Shown here piece by piece: positions 49,382 through 59,311 of a stretch of 64,000 bases of DNA. Position numbers and translations under genes: made by a program. How positions within the stretch are numbered: position 1 is the first letter of the stretch; the number at the start of each line of letters is the position of its first letter. Source of the DNA: Salaquimonas sp. (GTDB lineage: Bacteria > Pseudomonadota > Alphaproteobacteria > Rhizobiales > Rhizobiaceae); contig JAJDOK010000040.1 in the NCBI GenBank assembly GCA_022340185.1, forward strand, positions 1 through 64,000, in the 5' to 3' direction. Under the pieces are notes generated by a model that searched no databases, had not been told where the DNA came from, and saw only the letters and a list, made by a program, of their open reading frames with translations.

Positions 49382-51163
49382 ATGCACGGATGGGCAGTGC
49401 TCGAACCATGGCGCGAATGGATCGGCCTGTTACTTCTTGCCGCCATGGTGGCGAGTTTCCTGCTTGAAAAGGTGCCACCCGCCGTCACCGCCGCCACCGC
49501 CGCCGCGCTTTGCATCGCGCTCGGCTATCTCGACAAGAACGAGACACTCGCCGTCTTTTCCAATTCCGCACCGGTTACCATCGCCGCCCTGTTCGTGCTG
49601 TCGGGCGCGCTTGTGCGGACCGGCCTGCTCGCAACCGTCGCAAGGGCAACCGTCAGTCTTGCCGAGACCCGGCCGATTGCCGCGATGACCCTGCTGTTCG
49701 GCGGCACGCTCGTCTCCTCGGCCTTCGCCAACAATGCGCCGGTCGTGATCGTGTTGATCCCGGTCGTCATCCGCCTGGCCAGAACGCTCGGCGTCGCTGC
49801 CACGCGCCTTTTGATCCCGTTGTCCTATTTCGGCATCCTCGGCGGCACCTGCACGCTGATCGGCACCTCAACCAATCTGCTGGTCGACGGGATCGCCCAG
49901 AAGAACGGCATGGCGCCGATGGGGGTCTTCGACATTGCGCCGATCGGCATCGTCGTCGCCATTGTCGGCGCGGCCGCCGTCATCGTGCTGGCCTGGTTCC
50001 TGCTGCCCTCGCGCACCTCGATCGGCGAAAACCTCGGGCGCGGTGATCTGCGCTGGATTGCCGAATTGGAGATCGGCCCGGAATCGGATTTCCTCGAAAA
50101 GACCGTTCCCGAGATTTCCGACCTCAACCACGAAGGCATGACGGTACTGGGAATAGAGCGCTTCGGAGAAACGATACGCGAGGATTTCGAGGAGACACCA
50201 TTACGGGTGGGCGATCGGCTGGTCATCCGCGCGCCGCAGGACGAAATCCTGACCCTGTACAAACGCAAGGACGATCGGTTGGGGCCGCGCACCTTTTTCA
50301 GGCCGTCCGGCGAGCGCCATCTAGTCGAGGCCATGGTTTCGGCCGAATCCAAACTGCAAGGCCGTACATTGGCGCATGCCGCGCTGCCGAGCCGCTACGG
50401 CGTCATGCCGATCGCGGTCTCGCGGCCGCGCCATCTCGCCGGTCCGACCTTTTCGACGAACAGATTGCGGCCTGGCGATCTTATCCTGATGGATCTCGAC
50501 GAGGCGGGGCTTGCCGCGATGACCAAGGATGCCGGTTTCGTCTACATCTCCGAGCCTGAATCGCGCGCGTTTCAACGCGGCGGCGCGCCGATCGCGCTCG
50601 GCGTGCTGACCGCCGTCGTAGCACTCGCCGCGTTCGGCTTCATGCCGATCTCGCTCTTGGCGCTGATCGGCGCGGTCGTCGTGATCGCGGCAGGTTGCAT
50701 CGAGATCGACGAGGCGCTCGCCTCCATCGACGGGCAATTGCTGGTGCTGATCTATGCCATGCTCGCCGTCGGCACCGGGCTCGAAAACATGGGGTCGCTG
50801 TCCTTCGTGGTCGACAGCCTTTCCTCATTTCTGGGTTCGGCCCATCCGGTCGTGGTGCTGGCCGTCCTGTTCGCGCTGACCTCGGTGCTGACCGAGGTAG
50901 TCTCCAACAATGCGGTGGCCGTCATCATCACGCCGGTGGCGATCACGCTCGCCAAGACCATGAACATCGACCCGTTGATCTTCGTCTTTGCCGTGATGAT
51001 CGGCGCCAGCGCCTCCTTCGCCACGCCGATTGGCTACAAGACCAACACGCTGGTCTATGGCGCAGGCGCCTACAAATTCTCCGATTTCCTCAAGATCGGC
51101 GTGCCGATGAATCTGATCGCCGGTACGGTCGCCGTGGCGACGATCTGGTATCTCTACATGTGA
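49382..51163 (+). CDS. SLC13-family permease with TrkA-C domains
   Basis: A 593-residue inner-membrane protein of the ion transporter/SLC13 (divalent anion:sodium symporter-like) type. N-terminal helices run from about 10 to 200 with the conserved [16 protein letters not shown] and [13 protein letters not shown]; residues ~205-390 form a cytoplasmic region with two TrkA-C-like domains ([40 protein letters not shown]); the C-terminal helices have [17 protein letters not shown] and [16 protein letters not shown], mirroring the first half. Substrates of such proteins include sulfate, citrate and dicarboxylates; none can be picked here. ATG 49382 with AAGGAG upstream is preferred to GTG 49364. 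Convergent with dnaE. Confidence 0.9.
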   Translation: MHGWAVLEPWREWIGLLLLAAMVASFLLEKVPPAVTAATAAALCIALGYLDKNETLAVFSNSAPVTIAALFVLSGALVRTGLLATVARATVSLAETRPIAAMTLLFGGTLVSSAFANNAPVVIVLIPVVIRLARTLGVAATRLLIPLSYFGILGGTCTLIGTSTNLLVDGIAQKNGMAPMGVFDIAPIGIVVAIVGAAAVIVLAWFLLPSRTSIGENLGRGDLRWIAELEIGPESDFLEKTVPEISDLNHEGMTVLGIERFGETIREDFEETPLRVGDRLVIRAPQDEILTLYKRKDDRLGPRTFFRPSGERHLVEAMVSAESKLQGRTLAHAALPSRYGVMPIAVSRPRHLAGPTFSTNRLRPGDLILMDLDEAGLAAMTKDAGFVYISEPESRAFQRGGAPIALGVLTAVVALAAFGFMPISLLALIGAVVVIAAGCIEIDEALASIDGQLLVLIYAMLAVGTGLENMGSLSFVVDSLSSFLGSAHPVVVLAVLFALTSVLTEVVSNNAVAVIITPVAITLAKTMNIDPLIFVFAVMIGASASFATPIGYKTNTLVYGAGAYKFSDFLKIGVPMNLIAGTVAVATIWYLYM

Positions 51164-51182
51164 GATTGTCTACGTATTCCGC

Positions 51183-54100
51183 CTACACCATCTCGACCTC
51201 GACAACGCCCGGGACCGCCTTGATCGCGCCGGCGATCTGCGGCGACAGGCGGAAGCGATCGCGCAATTCCACCTCGATCTCGCAATCGCCATCGTTCTCG
51301 ATGACGACGAAGCTCACCCTGCCGTCGCCGCCTCTTCCGCCATTCGACATCGGCTGCAGCAGCGGCACCAGGTTTTCGACCGGCGCTTGGTCGCGCAGAT
51401 AGATGCGCATGTCTCGGCTGCCGCGCCCGGCGTAGTCCTCCAGCGACTCGACCGACTGGATGCGGATGCTCACTCCCTCGGGCCGCATGTCGGCGCCGGC
51501 CATCAGGATCACCGAATTGCCGGCTTCCAGCAGATCGCGGTAGCGCACCAGCCCTTCCTCGAAGATCACCGCTTCATACTGGCCCGACGGGTCGGATAAT
51601 TGCACGATGCCCATGCGCTTGCCCGTGCGGGTCCGCCGCTCCTGACGTGTGGTGACCGTGCCGGCAAGCCTGCCGGCAGCAGCGCCCGCGCGTACCGCCT
51701 TTTCGAAGTCGGCGAACATCTGCACGCGCAGTTTCTCCATCAGCGGCTTGTATTCGTCGAGCGGATGGGCAGACAGATAATAGCCGATCGCCTGGAACTC
51801 GCGGTGCAGTTTCTCCGCTGGCAGCCACGGATCGGCTTTCGGCAGCACGATGGCTGCGGTTTCACCGCTCGCCGCGCCGAACATGTCGTTCTGGCCGCTG
51901 GAGCGGTCTTCCGCCGTGCGGCTGGCATGGCCGATCAGCCGGTCGAGCCCGGCCATGAGCTGTTCGCGCGGATGGCCGAAACAGTCGAGCGCGCCGGCGC
52001 AGATCAGATTTTCAAGCGTGCGCTTGTTGGCCTGGCGGATATCGATGCGCGAGAAGAAATCGGTAACGTCGCGGAAGACACCGTTCGCCCCGCGTTCGGA
52101 AACGATCTGCTGCACCGCCCCCTCACCCACGCCCTTGATCGCCGCGAGCGCGTAGAAGACCTTACCCCCGCCAACCGAAAAGCCGGCCTGCGAGGTCTGC
52201 ACCGAGGGCGGTACGACTTCGATGCCGAGATGCTCGGCTTCCTGGTGGAACACCGAAAGTTTGTCGGTGTTGTTGATGTCGAGCTGCATCGAGGCGGCGA
52301 GGAATTCGACCGGATAGCGCGCCTTCATGTAGGCCGTCTGGTAGGAGACAAGCGCATAGGCCGCCGCATGCGACTTGTTGAAGCCGTAATCGGCGAATTT
52401 GGCCAGCAGGTCGAAAATCTCGTTGGCCTTCGACTTCGTTAGGCCGCGCGTCACCGCGCCGTCGACGAAACGCTCGCGCTGCTGGTCCATCTCCGTGCGA
52501 ATCTTCTTGCCCATGGCGCGGCGCAGCAGATCGGCTTCGCCGAGCGAATAGCCCGACAGGATCTGTGCGATCTGCATAACCTGTTCCTGGTAGATGATGA
52601 CGCCGTAGGTCTCTTTGAGCACCTCCTCGATGCGCTCGTGGATGTAGTCCGGCCGCTCCTCGCCGTTCTTGCGCGCATTGTAGACGGGGATGTTGTCCAT
52701 CGGCCCCGGCCGGTAGAGCGCGACCAGCGCGATGATGTCCTCGAAACGGTCGGGCCGCATGCCGGCAAGCGCCTTGCGCATGCCCATGCTTTCAAGCTGG
52801 AATACGCCGATCGTCTCGCCGCGCGCCAGCATTTCATAGGTCTGCGGATCGTCGAGCGGGATCGAGGCAAGATCGAGTTCGATGTCGCGCCCGGCCAGGA
52901 ATTCGACGCCCTTTTGAAGCATGGTCAGCGTCTTGAGGCCCAGAAAGTCGAATTTGACGAGGCCGGCGGCTTCCGCCCATTTCATCGAGAACTGGGTGAC
53001 CGGCATGTCGGAACGCGGGTCGCGGTAGAGCGGCACCAGTTCTTCCAGCGCCCGGTCGCCGATGACGATGCCGGCGGCGTGTGTCGAGGCGTGTCGGTAC
53101 AGCCCCTCGAGCCGCGTCGAGATGTCGAACAACCTTGCGACGATCTCTTCCTCGCGCGCGGCCTCCTGCAGGCGTGGCTCGTCCTCGATCGCCCGCTTCA
53201 GCGCGACCGGATTGGCCGGATTGGACGGCACCAGCTTTGCCAGCCGGTCGACCTGGCCGTAGGGCATCTGCAGCACGCGGCCGACATCGCGCAGCACGGC
53301 GCGCGCCTGCAGCGTTCCGAAGGTGATGATCTGGGCGACATGGCCAGTTCCATATTTCTTCTGGACGTAGCGGATCACCTCCTCGCGCCGCTCCTGGCAG
53401 AAATCGATGTCGAAATCCGGCATGGAGACGCGTTCGGGATTGAGGAAGCGCTCGAACAGCAGCGAAAAGCGCATCGGGTCGATATCGGTGATGGTCAGCG
53501 ACCAGGCGACCAGCGAACCTGCACCCGAACCGCGCCCCGGTCCGACCGGAATGCCGTGCGCCTTGGCCCATTTGATGAAGTCGGAGACGATCAGAAAATA
53601 GCCCGGATAACGCATCTGTTCGATGATGCCGAGCTCGAATTCGAGGCGCTCCTCGTAATCCTCGCGGGTAAAACCCGGTGCCGGTTCGAAATCCTTCAGC
53701 CGGGCGGCAAGCCCCTCGCGCGATTGGCGCTTCAGTTCACTTGTCTCGGCGGCGAACGCTGCTTCGGCATCATCGCTCGCGCCGGTGAAGCGCGGCAGGA
53801 TGGGGTCGTGCGTCTCGGCGCGTACATGACAGCGCCGGGCGATCTCCACGGTGTTTTCGAGTGCCTCGGGCAGGTCCGCGAACAGCATCGACATCTCGCC
53901 GCGCGACTTAAAATAATGATCGGGTGTGAGTTGACGGCGGTTCTCGTCATTGACCACCGACCCTTCCGCAATGGCGATCAGCGCGTCATGCGCGTCGAAA
54001 TCGTCCCGCGTGGCGAAGAAGGGCTGGTTGGTGGCGACCAGTGGCAGCTTCATCTCATAGGCAAGGTCGATCAGCGCCTGTTCACCGCGCCGCGCCTCCG

Positions 54101-54821
54101 CGCCATGGCGCTGCAATTCGACATAGAGCCGGTCGGGAAAATGTTTGGCGAGTTTGCCAAGGCGGTGGCGCGCGGCACCGATCTGGCCTTCGCCGATCAG
54201 TTTGTCGAGCGGGCCTTCCGGACCGCCGGTCAGCACGATCAGCCCCTCCGACAGCCGCGCCAGGTCGTCGAAGCCGATATGCGGCAGGCCCCAATCGCGG
54301 TCCGGTTCCGGGCTTTCCTGTCCGGGTTCGCCGGTTCCGTTCGTTGTCGTCTCGCCGGTGGCCCCGTTTTCGTCTTCTGCGAAATCGTGCTCCATCCTGG
54401 CCCCGAGATGGGCGAGGCTGACCAGGCGCACGAGATTGGCGTAACCCGCCTCGTTCATCGCCAGCGCCACGAGAAAGCCGGGCGCGGATACCGTATCGTG
54501 ACCGCCTGCCCGGCCGCCTTGCGAAGCCTTGCCTTCGGCACCGTCGACGAAATCGACCGCCAGCTTCGACCCCATGATCGGCTGGATACCCTTGTCGGCC
54601 GCCTTCTGCGAGAATTCCAGCGCCCCGAACAGATTGCTGCGGTCGGTGACAGCCAGTGCCGGCTGTTCATCCCCGGCCGCCAGTTCGACCAGCTTCGCCA
54701 GCGGCAATGCGCCCTCGAGCAGCGAATAGGCGGAATGGACATGCAGATGCACGAAGCCCGGCCCCTTGCCGCCGGGTTTCACGGCAGTGTCGACCGGATT
54801 CATGTCCCGTTCTTGCGTCAT
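51183..54821 (-). CDS. dnaE: DNA polymerase III alpha subunit (DnaE1)
   Basis: Replicative polymerase subunit. The ~1212-residue protein has the PHP domain at the N-terminus (FVHLHVHSAYSLLEGALP), the polymerase palm with PDFDIDFCQERREEVIRYV, the fingers region with FDFLGLKTLTMLQKGVEFL and YRPGPMDNIPVYNARKNGEE, the beta-clamp-binding and HhH regions (AIKGVGEGAVQQIV), and an OB-fold domain (GTVTTRQERRTRTGKRMGIVQLSD). A low-conservation insert near residues 90-200 carries an acidic/Gly-rich stretch. Start is ATG 54821 or ATG 54803; neither has a strong ribosome site. Ends 19 bases from the SLC13 stop. Confidence 0.96.
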   Translation of the reverse strand: MTQERDMNPVDTAVKPGGKGPGFVHLHVHSAYSLLEGALPLAKLVELAAGDEQPALAVTDRSNLFGALEFSQKAADKGIQPIMGSKLAVDFVDGAEGKASQGGRAGGHDTVSAPGFLVALAMNEAGYANLVRLVSLAHLGARMEHDFAEDENGATGETTTNGTGEPGQESPEPDRDWGLPHIGFDDLARLSEGLIVLTGGPEGPLDKLIGEGQIGAARHRLGKLAKHFPDRLYVELQRHGAEARRGEQALIDLAYEMKLPLVATNQPFFATRDDFDAHDALIAIAEGSVVNDENRRQLTPDHYFKSRGEMSMLFADLPEALENTVEIARRCHVRAETHDPILPRFTGASDDAEAAFAAETSELKRQSREGLAARLKDFEPAPGFTREDYEERLEFELGIIEQMRYPGYFLIVSDFIKWAKAHGIPVGPGRGSGAGSLVAWSLTITDIDPMRFSLLFERFLNPERVSMPDFDIDFCQERREEVIRYVQKKYGTGHVAQIITFGTLQARAVLRDVGRVLQMPYGQVDRLAKLVPSNPANPVALKRAIEDEPRLQEAAREEEIVARLFDISTRLEGLYRHASTHAAGIVIGDRALEELVPLYRDPRSDMPVTQFSMKWAEAAGLVKFDFLGLKTLTMLQKGVEFLAGRDIELDLASIPLDDPQTYEMLARGETIGVFQLESMGMRKALAGMRPDRFEDIIALVALYRPGPMDNIPVYNARKNGEERPDYIHERIEEVLKETYGVIIYQEQVMQIAQILSGYSLGEADLLRRAMGKKIRTEMDQQRERFVDGAVTRGLTKSKANEIFDLLAKFADYGFNKSHAAAYALVSYQTAYMKARYPVEFLAASMQLDINNTDKLSVFHQEAEHLGIEVVPPSVQTSQAGFSVGGGKVFYALAAIKGVGEGAVQQIVSERGANGVFRDVTDFFSRIDIRQANKRTLENLICAGALDCFGHPREQLMAGLDRLIGHASRTAEDRSSGQNDMFGAASGETAAIVLPKADPWLPAEKLHREFQAIGYYLSAHPLDEYKPLMEKLRVQMFADFEKAVRAGAAAGRLAGTVTTRQERRTRTGKRMGIVQLSDPSGQYEAVIFEEGLVRYRDLLEAGNSVILMAGADMRPEGVSIRIQSVESLEDYAGRGSRDMRIYLRDQAPVENLVPLLQPMSNGGRGGDGRVSFVVIENDGDCEIEVELRDRFRLSPQIAGAIKAVPGVVEVEMV

Positions 54822-54964
54822 GGAGCTGGCTTGCGAATCTCGTTCGGCATAGGCGCCATGATGGGCAAGCCGGCCATCCGCATCAAGCGCAGCATTACAC
54901 GAACGCAATCCGCTGGCGGCTTATCCCCAGCCGTGCAGCGGGTCGCGGCGGAAAAGGCAAATGT

Positions 54965-55063
54965 TCATGAAATGTTCTTCAAGATATCGGCCCAGGTGAA
55001 CAAGGTAACCAGAAACAGGCCGATAGTGGTCAGCGAAGCGACATCACGCAGCGAAACGAACAT
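54965..55063 (-). CDS. 32-residue single-pass membrane protein upstream of dnaE
   Basis: A complete short frame from ATG 55063 to TGA at 54965-54967 codes MFVSLRDVASLTTIGLFLVT and then LFTWADILKNIS. It has one hydrophobic helix with charged ends and is preceded by a strong GAGGAG site eight bases upstream, better than those of many large genes here. It lies 143 bases upstream of dnaE on the same strand. Too short to recognise by family; the ribosome site and membrane-helix composition support a real small protein. Chance remains possible. Confidence 0.5.
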   Translation of the reverse strand: MFVSLRDVASLTTIGLFLVTLFTWADILKNIS

Positions 55064-55222
55064 GCATCCTACTCCTCATTGCGTGCCGGCCGATAGGCAA
55101 CAAGCACCAAATGATCTCTATATGTTCCTCTAATGTTCCGTTTCTATGAAAGAGTCAAGAGAGGTTTGAAAGAAATGCAGCCAGTGCCGGCAACCTGCTC
55201 GCAACCTCGGTCAAGCCTGCGA

Positions 55223-57130
55223 TCATGCCCCGCCATGTTCGAGTGCCTCGCCTGCCGCCTTCATCAGGTCGCGTTCGGTGACGATGCCGGCGAGCCTGCC
55301 ATTCGCCACCACCATCAGGCAGCCGAGATCGCATTGCTGCATCTGTGCCAGTGCCTGCCTGAGTGACGTCTCCGGCGTGATCCGCACGAGGTCGGTGCGC
55401 ATCAATGTCCTGACCGCGCCTGACAGCGGATCGGAATCGTTGACCTGGCTAATGCTCAATTGCGGCGCGCGCAAAAGATCGCGGGCGGTCAGCACGCCGA
55501 CCAATTCACCGTCCTCGCCCTCCACCGGGATATGCCGGATATGCTTCCATTCCATCACCGAGATGGCGAGATCGACCACGTCATCCGGCCTAAGCGTGAA
55601 CAAATCCGTGGTCATGATCTCCGCGACATTGGGTTCCTCGCGATGGCCGGGCATGCCTGCCTGCGCAAGATCCCATTCATGCACCGGCCTGCCCGCCTTC
55701 TGTTCCTTCAGCATGGCGAGGACGGCGTCGCGCCAGATCGCATCGGTCGCGCGTCCGCGCCGCGCGTCGTGGTTTTTCAACAGCCAGCTCGCGCCCGTCT
55801 GTCCGCTTTTTACCCTTGCTTCTACGATGCCGAGATAGCGCACGATCTGCGCTTGCGGCACGTCCACTCCGGCCAGCCCTATACGCGCAGCCGGCAGCAA
55901 TTCCTCCTCGAGCAGGTCGCGCGCGGAGACCCGGCGCCCGTCAAGCCAGTTGAATTCCGCGTCTAAACCCATCCGTGCGGCATTGAGGAAATTGGCCTTG
56001 GCGTCGCCAAAGGGCAGTCTTCCCGCGACATTGCCGTAGAGCTTGGGAAGTTCGGCCATCATGCCGTAGAGCAGTGCCGCATTGGCGACTTCGTCGACAA
56101 CCGACGGCCCCGACGGCAACACCCGGTTCTCGATGCGCAGATGCGCCACACCGTCCTTGACGCCGTAACAGGGTCGGTTCCAGCGCCACACCGTGCCGTT
56201 ATGCAGTGTCAGCGCCAACAGTTGCGGCACGCCGCCTTCGCCGACGACGGCCAGTGAATCCTCTTCCAGATCGCACGACAGGATAGCCGGAAAGCGCGCC
56301 GCATTGTCCCTGAACAGTTCGACCAGCGAATTTTCCAGCCATTTGTCGCCGAACCACACACGCGTCGGGAAATTGCGCGCCAGCTTGGAATCGCTGCGTT
56401 CGTCAAGCGAACGCTCGAAGACGGCGACCCGCGTTTCATGCCACAGCCTGTGGCCCAGCAGTACCGGCGAATTGACTGCGGCGGCGAGCAGCGGCGCAGT
56501 TATGAGCTGCATCAGATTGTAGCGGTCCGCCGCTACGGCGGGTTCGACCTGCAGATGCAGTTGCAGGCTGGTATTAGCGCCTTCCAGGATCACGCTGTTG
56601 AAGCTGCCCGAATAGTGTTCGATGCCGTCGATCAGCACCGTTATGGCGGGGCGGTTTTGAAACAGCGCTTCGTTGAGGAATTCGTAGCGCGGCTCCGGTG
56701 TCATGTTCTCGTCGACGAGGTCGCTGGCCCTGAGTGTCGGCAGGATGCCGGTCAGCAGCACATGGGCGCCAAGCTCGCTCGCCGCCGCCGATGCTGTGCG
56801 ATAGGCGCCCGCCAAATCCGCTTCGAGGCGCTCGAGAAAACTGCCGTTGAAGGGTTGCGGTCCGAAATTCGCTTCCAGATTGAAACGCGCCAGTTCTGTG
56901 GTGAATTGCAGATTGCCGAGCCGGGCCAGCACCTGTTCGGCGATTGGCGCGGGCCTGCCGTCATCGTCGACCAGATACATTTCCTGTTCGGCGCCGACGC
57001 GGGTGATGCCGGTTTCGATCCGCCCGCGCTCGATCAGTTCCTCAAGCGCGCGTATGTCGCGAACGACCGCGCGGGTGAATGCCCGCCCCTCCGCTTCGTC
57101 GCCCGCCTTGCGAATGGAATGTTCACCCAT
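55223..57130 (-). CDS. GCS2-type glutamate-cysteine ligase-like protein fused to CBS pair
   Basis: A 635-residue cytoplasmic protein. Residues ~20-480 match the glutamate-cysteine ligase family 2 (carboxylate-amine ligase) fold: TRVGAEQEMYLVDDDGRPAP, the ELARFNLEANFGPQPF region, SLQLHLQVEP with metal-binding His/Glu, and HLRIENRVLPSGPS. Residues 501-554 and 573-625 are two CBS motifs (NVAEIMTTDLFTLRPDD, LVGVLTARDLL; VRTLMRTDLVRITPETS, LAGIVTERDLM), which usually bind adenine nucleotides and control a linked domain. Whether it joins glutamate to cysteine or another amine is unknown. Monocistronic, divergent from nothing nearby; AT-rich 155-base gap downstream of its start side leads to lolD. 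Confidence 0.88.
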   Translation of the reverse strand: MGEHSIRKAGDEAEGRAFTRAVVRDIRALEELIERGRIETGITRVGAEQEMYLVDDDGRPAPIAEQVLARLGNLQFTTELARFNLEANFGPQPFNGSFLERLEADLAGAYRTASAAASELGAHVLLTGILPTLRASDLVDENMTPEPRYEFLNEALFQNRPAITVLIDGIEHYSGSFNSVILEGANTSLQLHLQVEPAVAADRYNLMQLITAPLLAAAVNSPVLLGHRLWHETRVAVFERSLDERSDSKLARNFPTRVWFGDKWLENSLVELFRDNAARFPAILSCDLEEDSLAVVGEGGVPQLLALTLHNGTVWRWNRPCYGVKDGVAHLRIENRVLPSGPSVVDEVANAALLYGMMAELPKLYGNVAGRLPFGDAKANFLNAARMGLDAEFNWLDGRRVSARDLLEEELLPAARIGLAGVDVPQAQIVRYLGIVEARVKSGQTGASWLLKNHDARRGRATDAIWRDAVLAMLKEQKAGRPVHEWDLAQAGMPGHREEPNVAEIMTTDLFTLRPDDVVDLAISVMEWKHIRHIPVEGEDGELVGVLTARDLLRAPQLSISQVNDSDPLSGAVRTLMRTDLVRITPETSLRQALAQMQQCDLGCLMVVANGRLAGIVTERDLMKAAGEALEHGGA

Positions 57131-57285
57131 CTTGTCCCGGGTTCCCCTTTTATCAGGCGAGTATAGCCGGCGCCGCTGCGGCGCGCGATAGGCGTTATCG
57201 CAGTCGTTCGTATGTTAAGAAATGGTGATAGTGTTTTGAAATTATGAAATAAACAGCAGAGAAGACAACGCAAGAAAATCTGGAT

Positions 57286-57981
57286 TCAGAGCTGGTAGTC
57301 CACCACCGCGCCATTGTCGAGCGTCACGCTGCGGTCCATGCGCCGGGCGAGATCGTGATTGTGGGTCGCGATCAACGCCGTGAGCCCGGTCTGGCGCACC
57401 AGCGATTCCAGCGTGGCGAAGACATGGGTCGAAGTCGCCGGATCGAGATTGCCTGTCGGTTCGTCGGCGAGCAGCAGCCGAGGCGAGTTGGCGACGGCGC
57501 GCGCGATCGCAACACGCTGGCGCTCCCCGCCCGACAGTTCGGCCGGCCGGTGATCGGCCCGGTTTCCGATTTTCAGATAGTCGAGCAGTTCATGTGCCCG
57601 CTCGCGCGCCACGGCGCGCGACAGGCCGGCGATCATCTGCGGCATCATCAGGTTTTCGAGCGCCGAGAATTCCGGCAACAGATGATGGAACTGGTAGACG
57701 AAGCCGATATGAAGCCGGCGAAGCGCGGTTCGCCGATTATCCGACATGGCGTTGGTCGCGACCCCGTCCACGTAAATCTCGCCCTTCTGCGGTCGTTCCA
57801 GCAGCCCGGCCAGATGCAGCAGCGTCGATTTGCCCGTACCTGAAGGCGCGACCAGCGCCACCATCTCGCCGGGCTGGAGCGTCAGGCTTGCATTGTCCAG
57901 CACCACAAGGTCGCGCTTGCCCTCCTTGAAGGCGCGCCGTACCCCCTTGAGGCGCAAGGCTTCGCCTGCCGTCTTACTCAT
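57286..57981 (-). CDS. lolD: Lipoprotein release ABC transporter ATP-binding protein
   Basis: ATPase of the LolCDE complex that extracts lipoproteins from the inner membrane for the outer membrane. The 231-residue protein has Walker [12 protein letters not shown], the Q-loop region in [12 protein letters not shown], signature [14 protein letters not shown], Walker [13 protein letters not shown] and the switch His in [12 protein letters not shown] 57981 overlaps the lolC stop by eight bases, so the pair is coupled. Confidence 0.96.
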   Translation of the reverse strand: MSKTAGEALRLKGVRRAFKEGKRDLVVLDNASLTLQPGEMVALVAPSGTGKSTLLHLAGLLERPQKGEIYVDGVATNAMSDNRRTALRRLHIGFVYQFHHLLPEFSALENLMMPQMIAGLSRAVARERAHELLDYLKIGNRADHRPAELSGGERQRVAIARAVANSPRLLLADEPTGNLDPATSTHVFATLESLVRQTGLTALIATHNHDLARRMDRSVTLDNGAVVDYQL

Positions 57982-59311
57982 AGCGAAGCGCTTCCACCGG
58001 ATCGAGCCTCGCCGCCCGCCATGCCGGAAACAGGGTCGCCAGGAAAGACAACGCCAGCGCCATGATGACGATCGCGGTTGTCTCGGTCGGGTCGAGCTGC
58101 GCGGGAATGTCGGATAGAAAACGCACCGTCGGATCCCAGACATGGCCGCCGATCAGCCAGTCGACGAAGTGCTGAATGGAACGGATATTGTCGCAGACGA
58201 GCACGCCGAGCACGACGCCGAAGACGGTGCCGGCGACCCCGATCGCCGAACCCGTCATCATGAAGACGCGCATGATCGCGCCGCGCGTCGCACCCATGGT
58301 GCGCAGGATCGCGATATCGTGGCCCTTGTCCTTCACCAGCATGGTCAGGCCGGAAATGATGTTGAGCGCCGCGACGAAGATGATCAGCGTCAGGATCATG
58401 AACATGACGTTTCGCTCGACCTGCAGCGCGGTGAAAAAGCTCTTGTTGCGCTGTTGCCAGTCGACCAGGAAATGCGGCCGGTCAATGGCCTTGCTTATCG
58501 CCGCGCGCATGGCGTCGACACGGTCCGGATTGTCGACATAAATCTCGATGGTCGACGCCCTGCCTTCCGAATTGAAGAAAAGCTGCGCCTCCGACATCGG
58601 CAGATAGGCGATGGAGGAATCATATTCGCTCATCCCCACTTCGAAAATGGCGACCACCGGATAGGCCTTGACCCGCGGCGTCGTGCCGAAGGGCGTGACA
58701 TCGCCATTGGGCGAGACGACCGTCATCATCGAGCCAAGCGTCAGTCCCAAATTCTGCGCCATGCGGATGCCGATGGCGACGCCTTCGGAACTGTCGAAGC
58801 CTTTCAGCGTTCCCTGCACGATGTGATCGGAAATGCCAGTGATCTTCATCAGATCGGCTTCGCGCACCCCGCGCACCAGCGCGCCCGTGCCGGCTGCTTT
58901 GCCGGAGACCAGCGCCTGGCCTTCGACCAGCGGCACCGCAAGACGCACGCCCGCAACCTTGGAAAGCCTGTCCGCGACCGCCGCATAGTCGCGCAGGTCG
59001 TAGTCCACCGGCTGTACGATCATGTGGCCGTTCATGCCGAGGATGCGGTTCATCAGTTCGGCACGGAAACCGTTCATCACGGCCATGACAATGATCAGCG
59101 TCGCCACGCCCAGCATGATGCCTGTGAAGGAGAACCCGGCGATGACCGAAATAAAGGCTTCCTTGCGTCTGGCGCGCAGATAGCGCCGCGCCAGCATCCA
59201 TTCGAATGCCGCGAATGGCTTCGTTGCAAGCTTTCTCATTCTTGCTTGCAACGGAGAAACGACGGGTCCCGCGACCGCCGTTGCCGAAGATGGATCAAAG
59301 GCTTGTTGCAC
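57974..59311 (-). CDS. lolC: Lipoprotein release ABC transporter permease LolC/LolE type
   Basis: Membrane subunit of the lipoprotein-releasing transporter. The 445-residue protein has one helix near the N-terminus ([32 protein letters not shown]), a periplasmic MacB-like domain of ~200 residues, and three C-terminal FtsX-type helices ([18 protein letters not shown] onwards). Alphaproteobacteria have one such permease, a homodimer in place of LolC and LolE. The start is probably GTG 59311, with AGCGAGG upstream, overlapping the end of proS by 17 bases; ATG 59239 is an alternative. Confidence 0.95.
   Translation of the reverse strand: MQQAFDPSSATAVAGPVVSPLQARMRKLATKPFAAFEWMLARRYLRARRKEAFISVIAGFSFTGIMLGVATLIIVMAVMNGFRAELMNRILGMNGHMIVQPVDYDLRDYAAVADRLSKVAGVRLAVPLVEGQALVSGKAAGTGALVRGVREADLMKITGISDHIVQGTLKGFDSSEGVAIGIRMAQNLGLTLGSMMTVVSPNGDVTPFGTTPRVKAYPVVAIFEVGMSEYDSSIAYLPMSEAQLFFNSEGRASTIEIYVDNPDRVDAMRAAISKAIDRPHFLVDWQQRNKSFFTALQVERNVMFMILTLIIFVAALNIISGLTMLVKDKGHDIAILRTMGATRGAIMRVFMMTGSAIGVAGTVFGVVLGVLVCDNIRSIQHFVDWLIGGHVWDPTVRFLSDIPAQLDPTETTAIVIMALALSFLATLFPAWRAARLDPVEALRYE

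Noticed and set aside
47766..49478. Longer rpsB from an upstream start
   Set aside because: The added 157 codons lack S2 similarity and cross the promoter; ATG 49007 has the S2 N-terminus and an AAAGGA site.
52638..55133. An 831-codon open frame on the plus strand
   Set aside because: It is the antisense of dnaE, rich in Arg/His/Gly as is usual for shadows in GC-rich DNA, with no domain.
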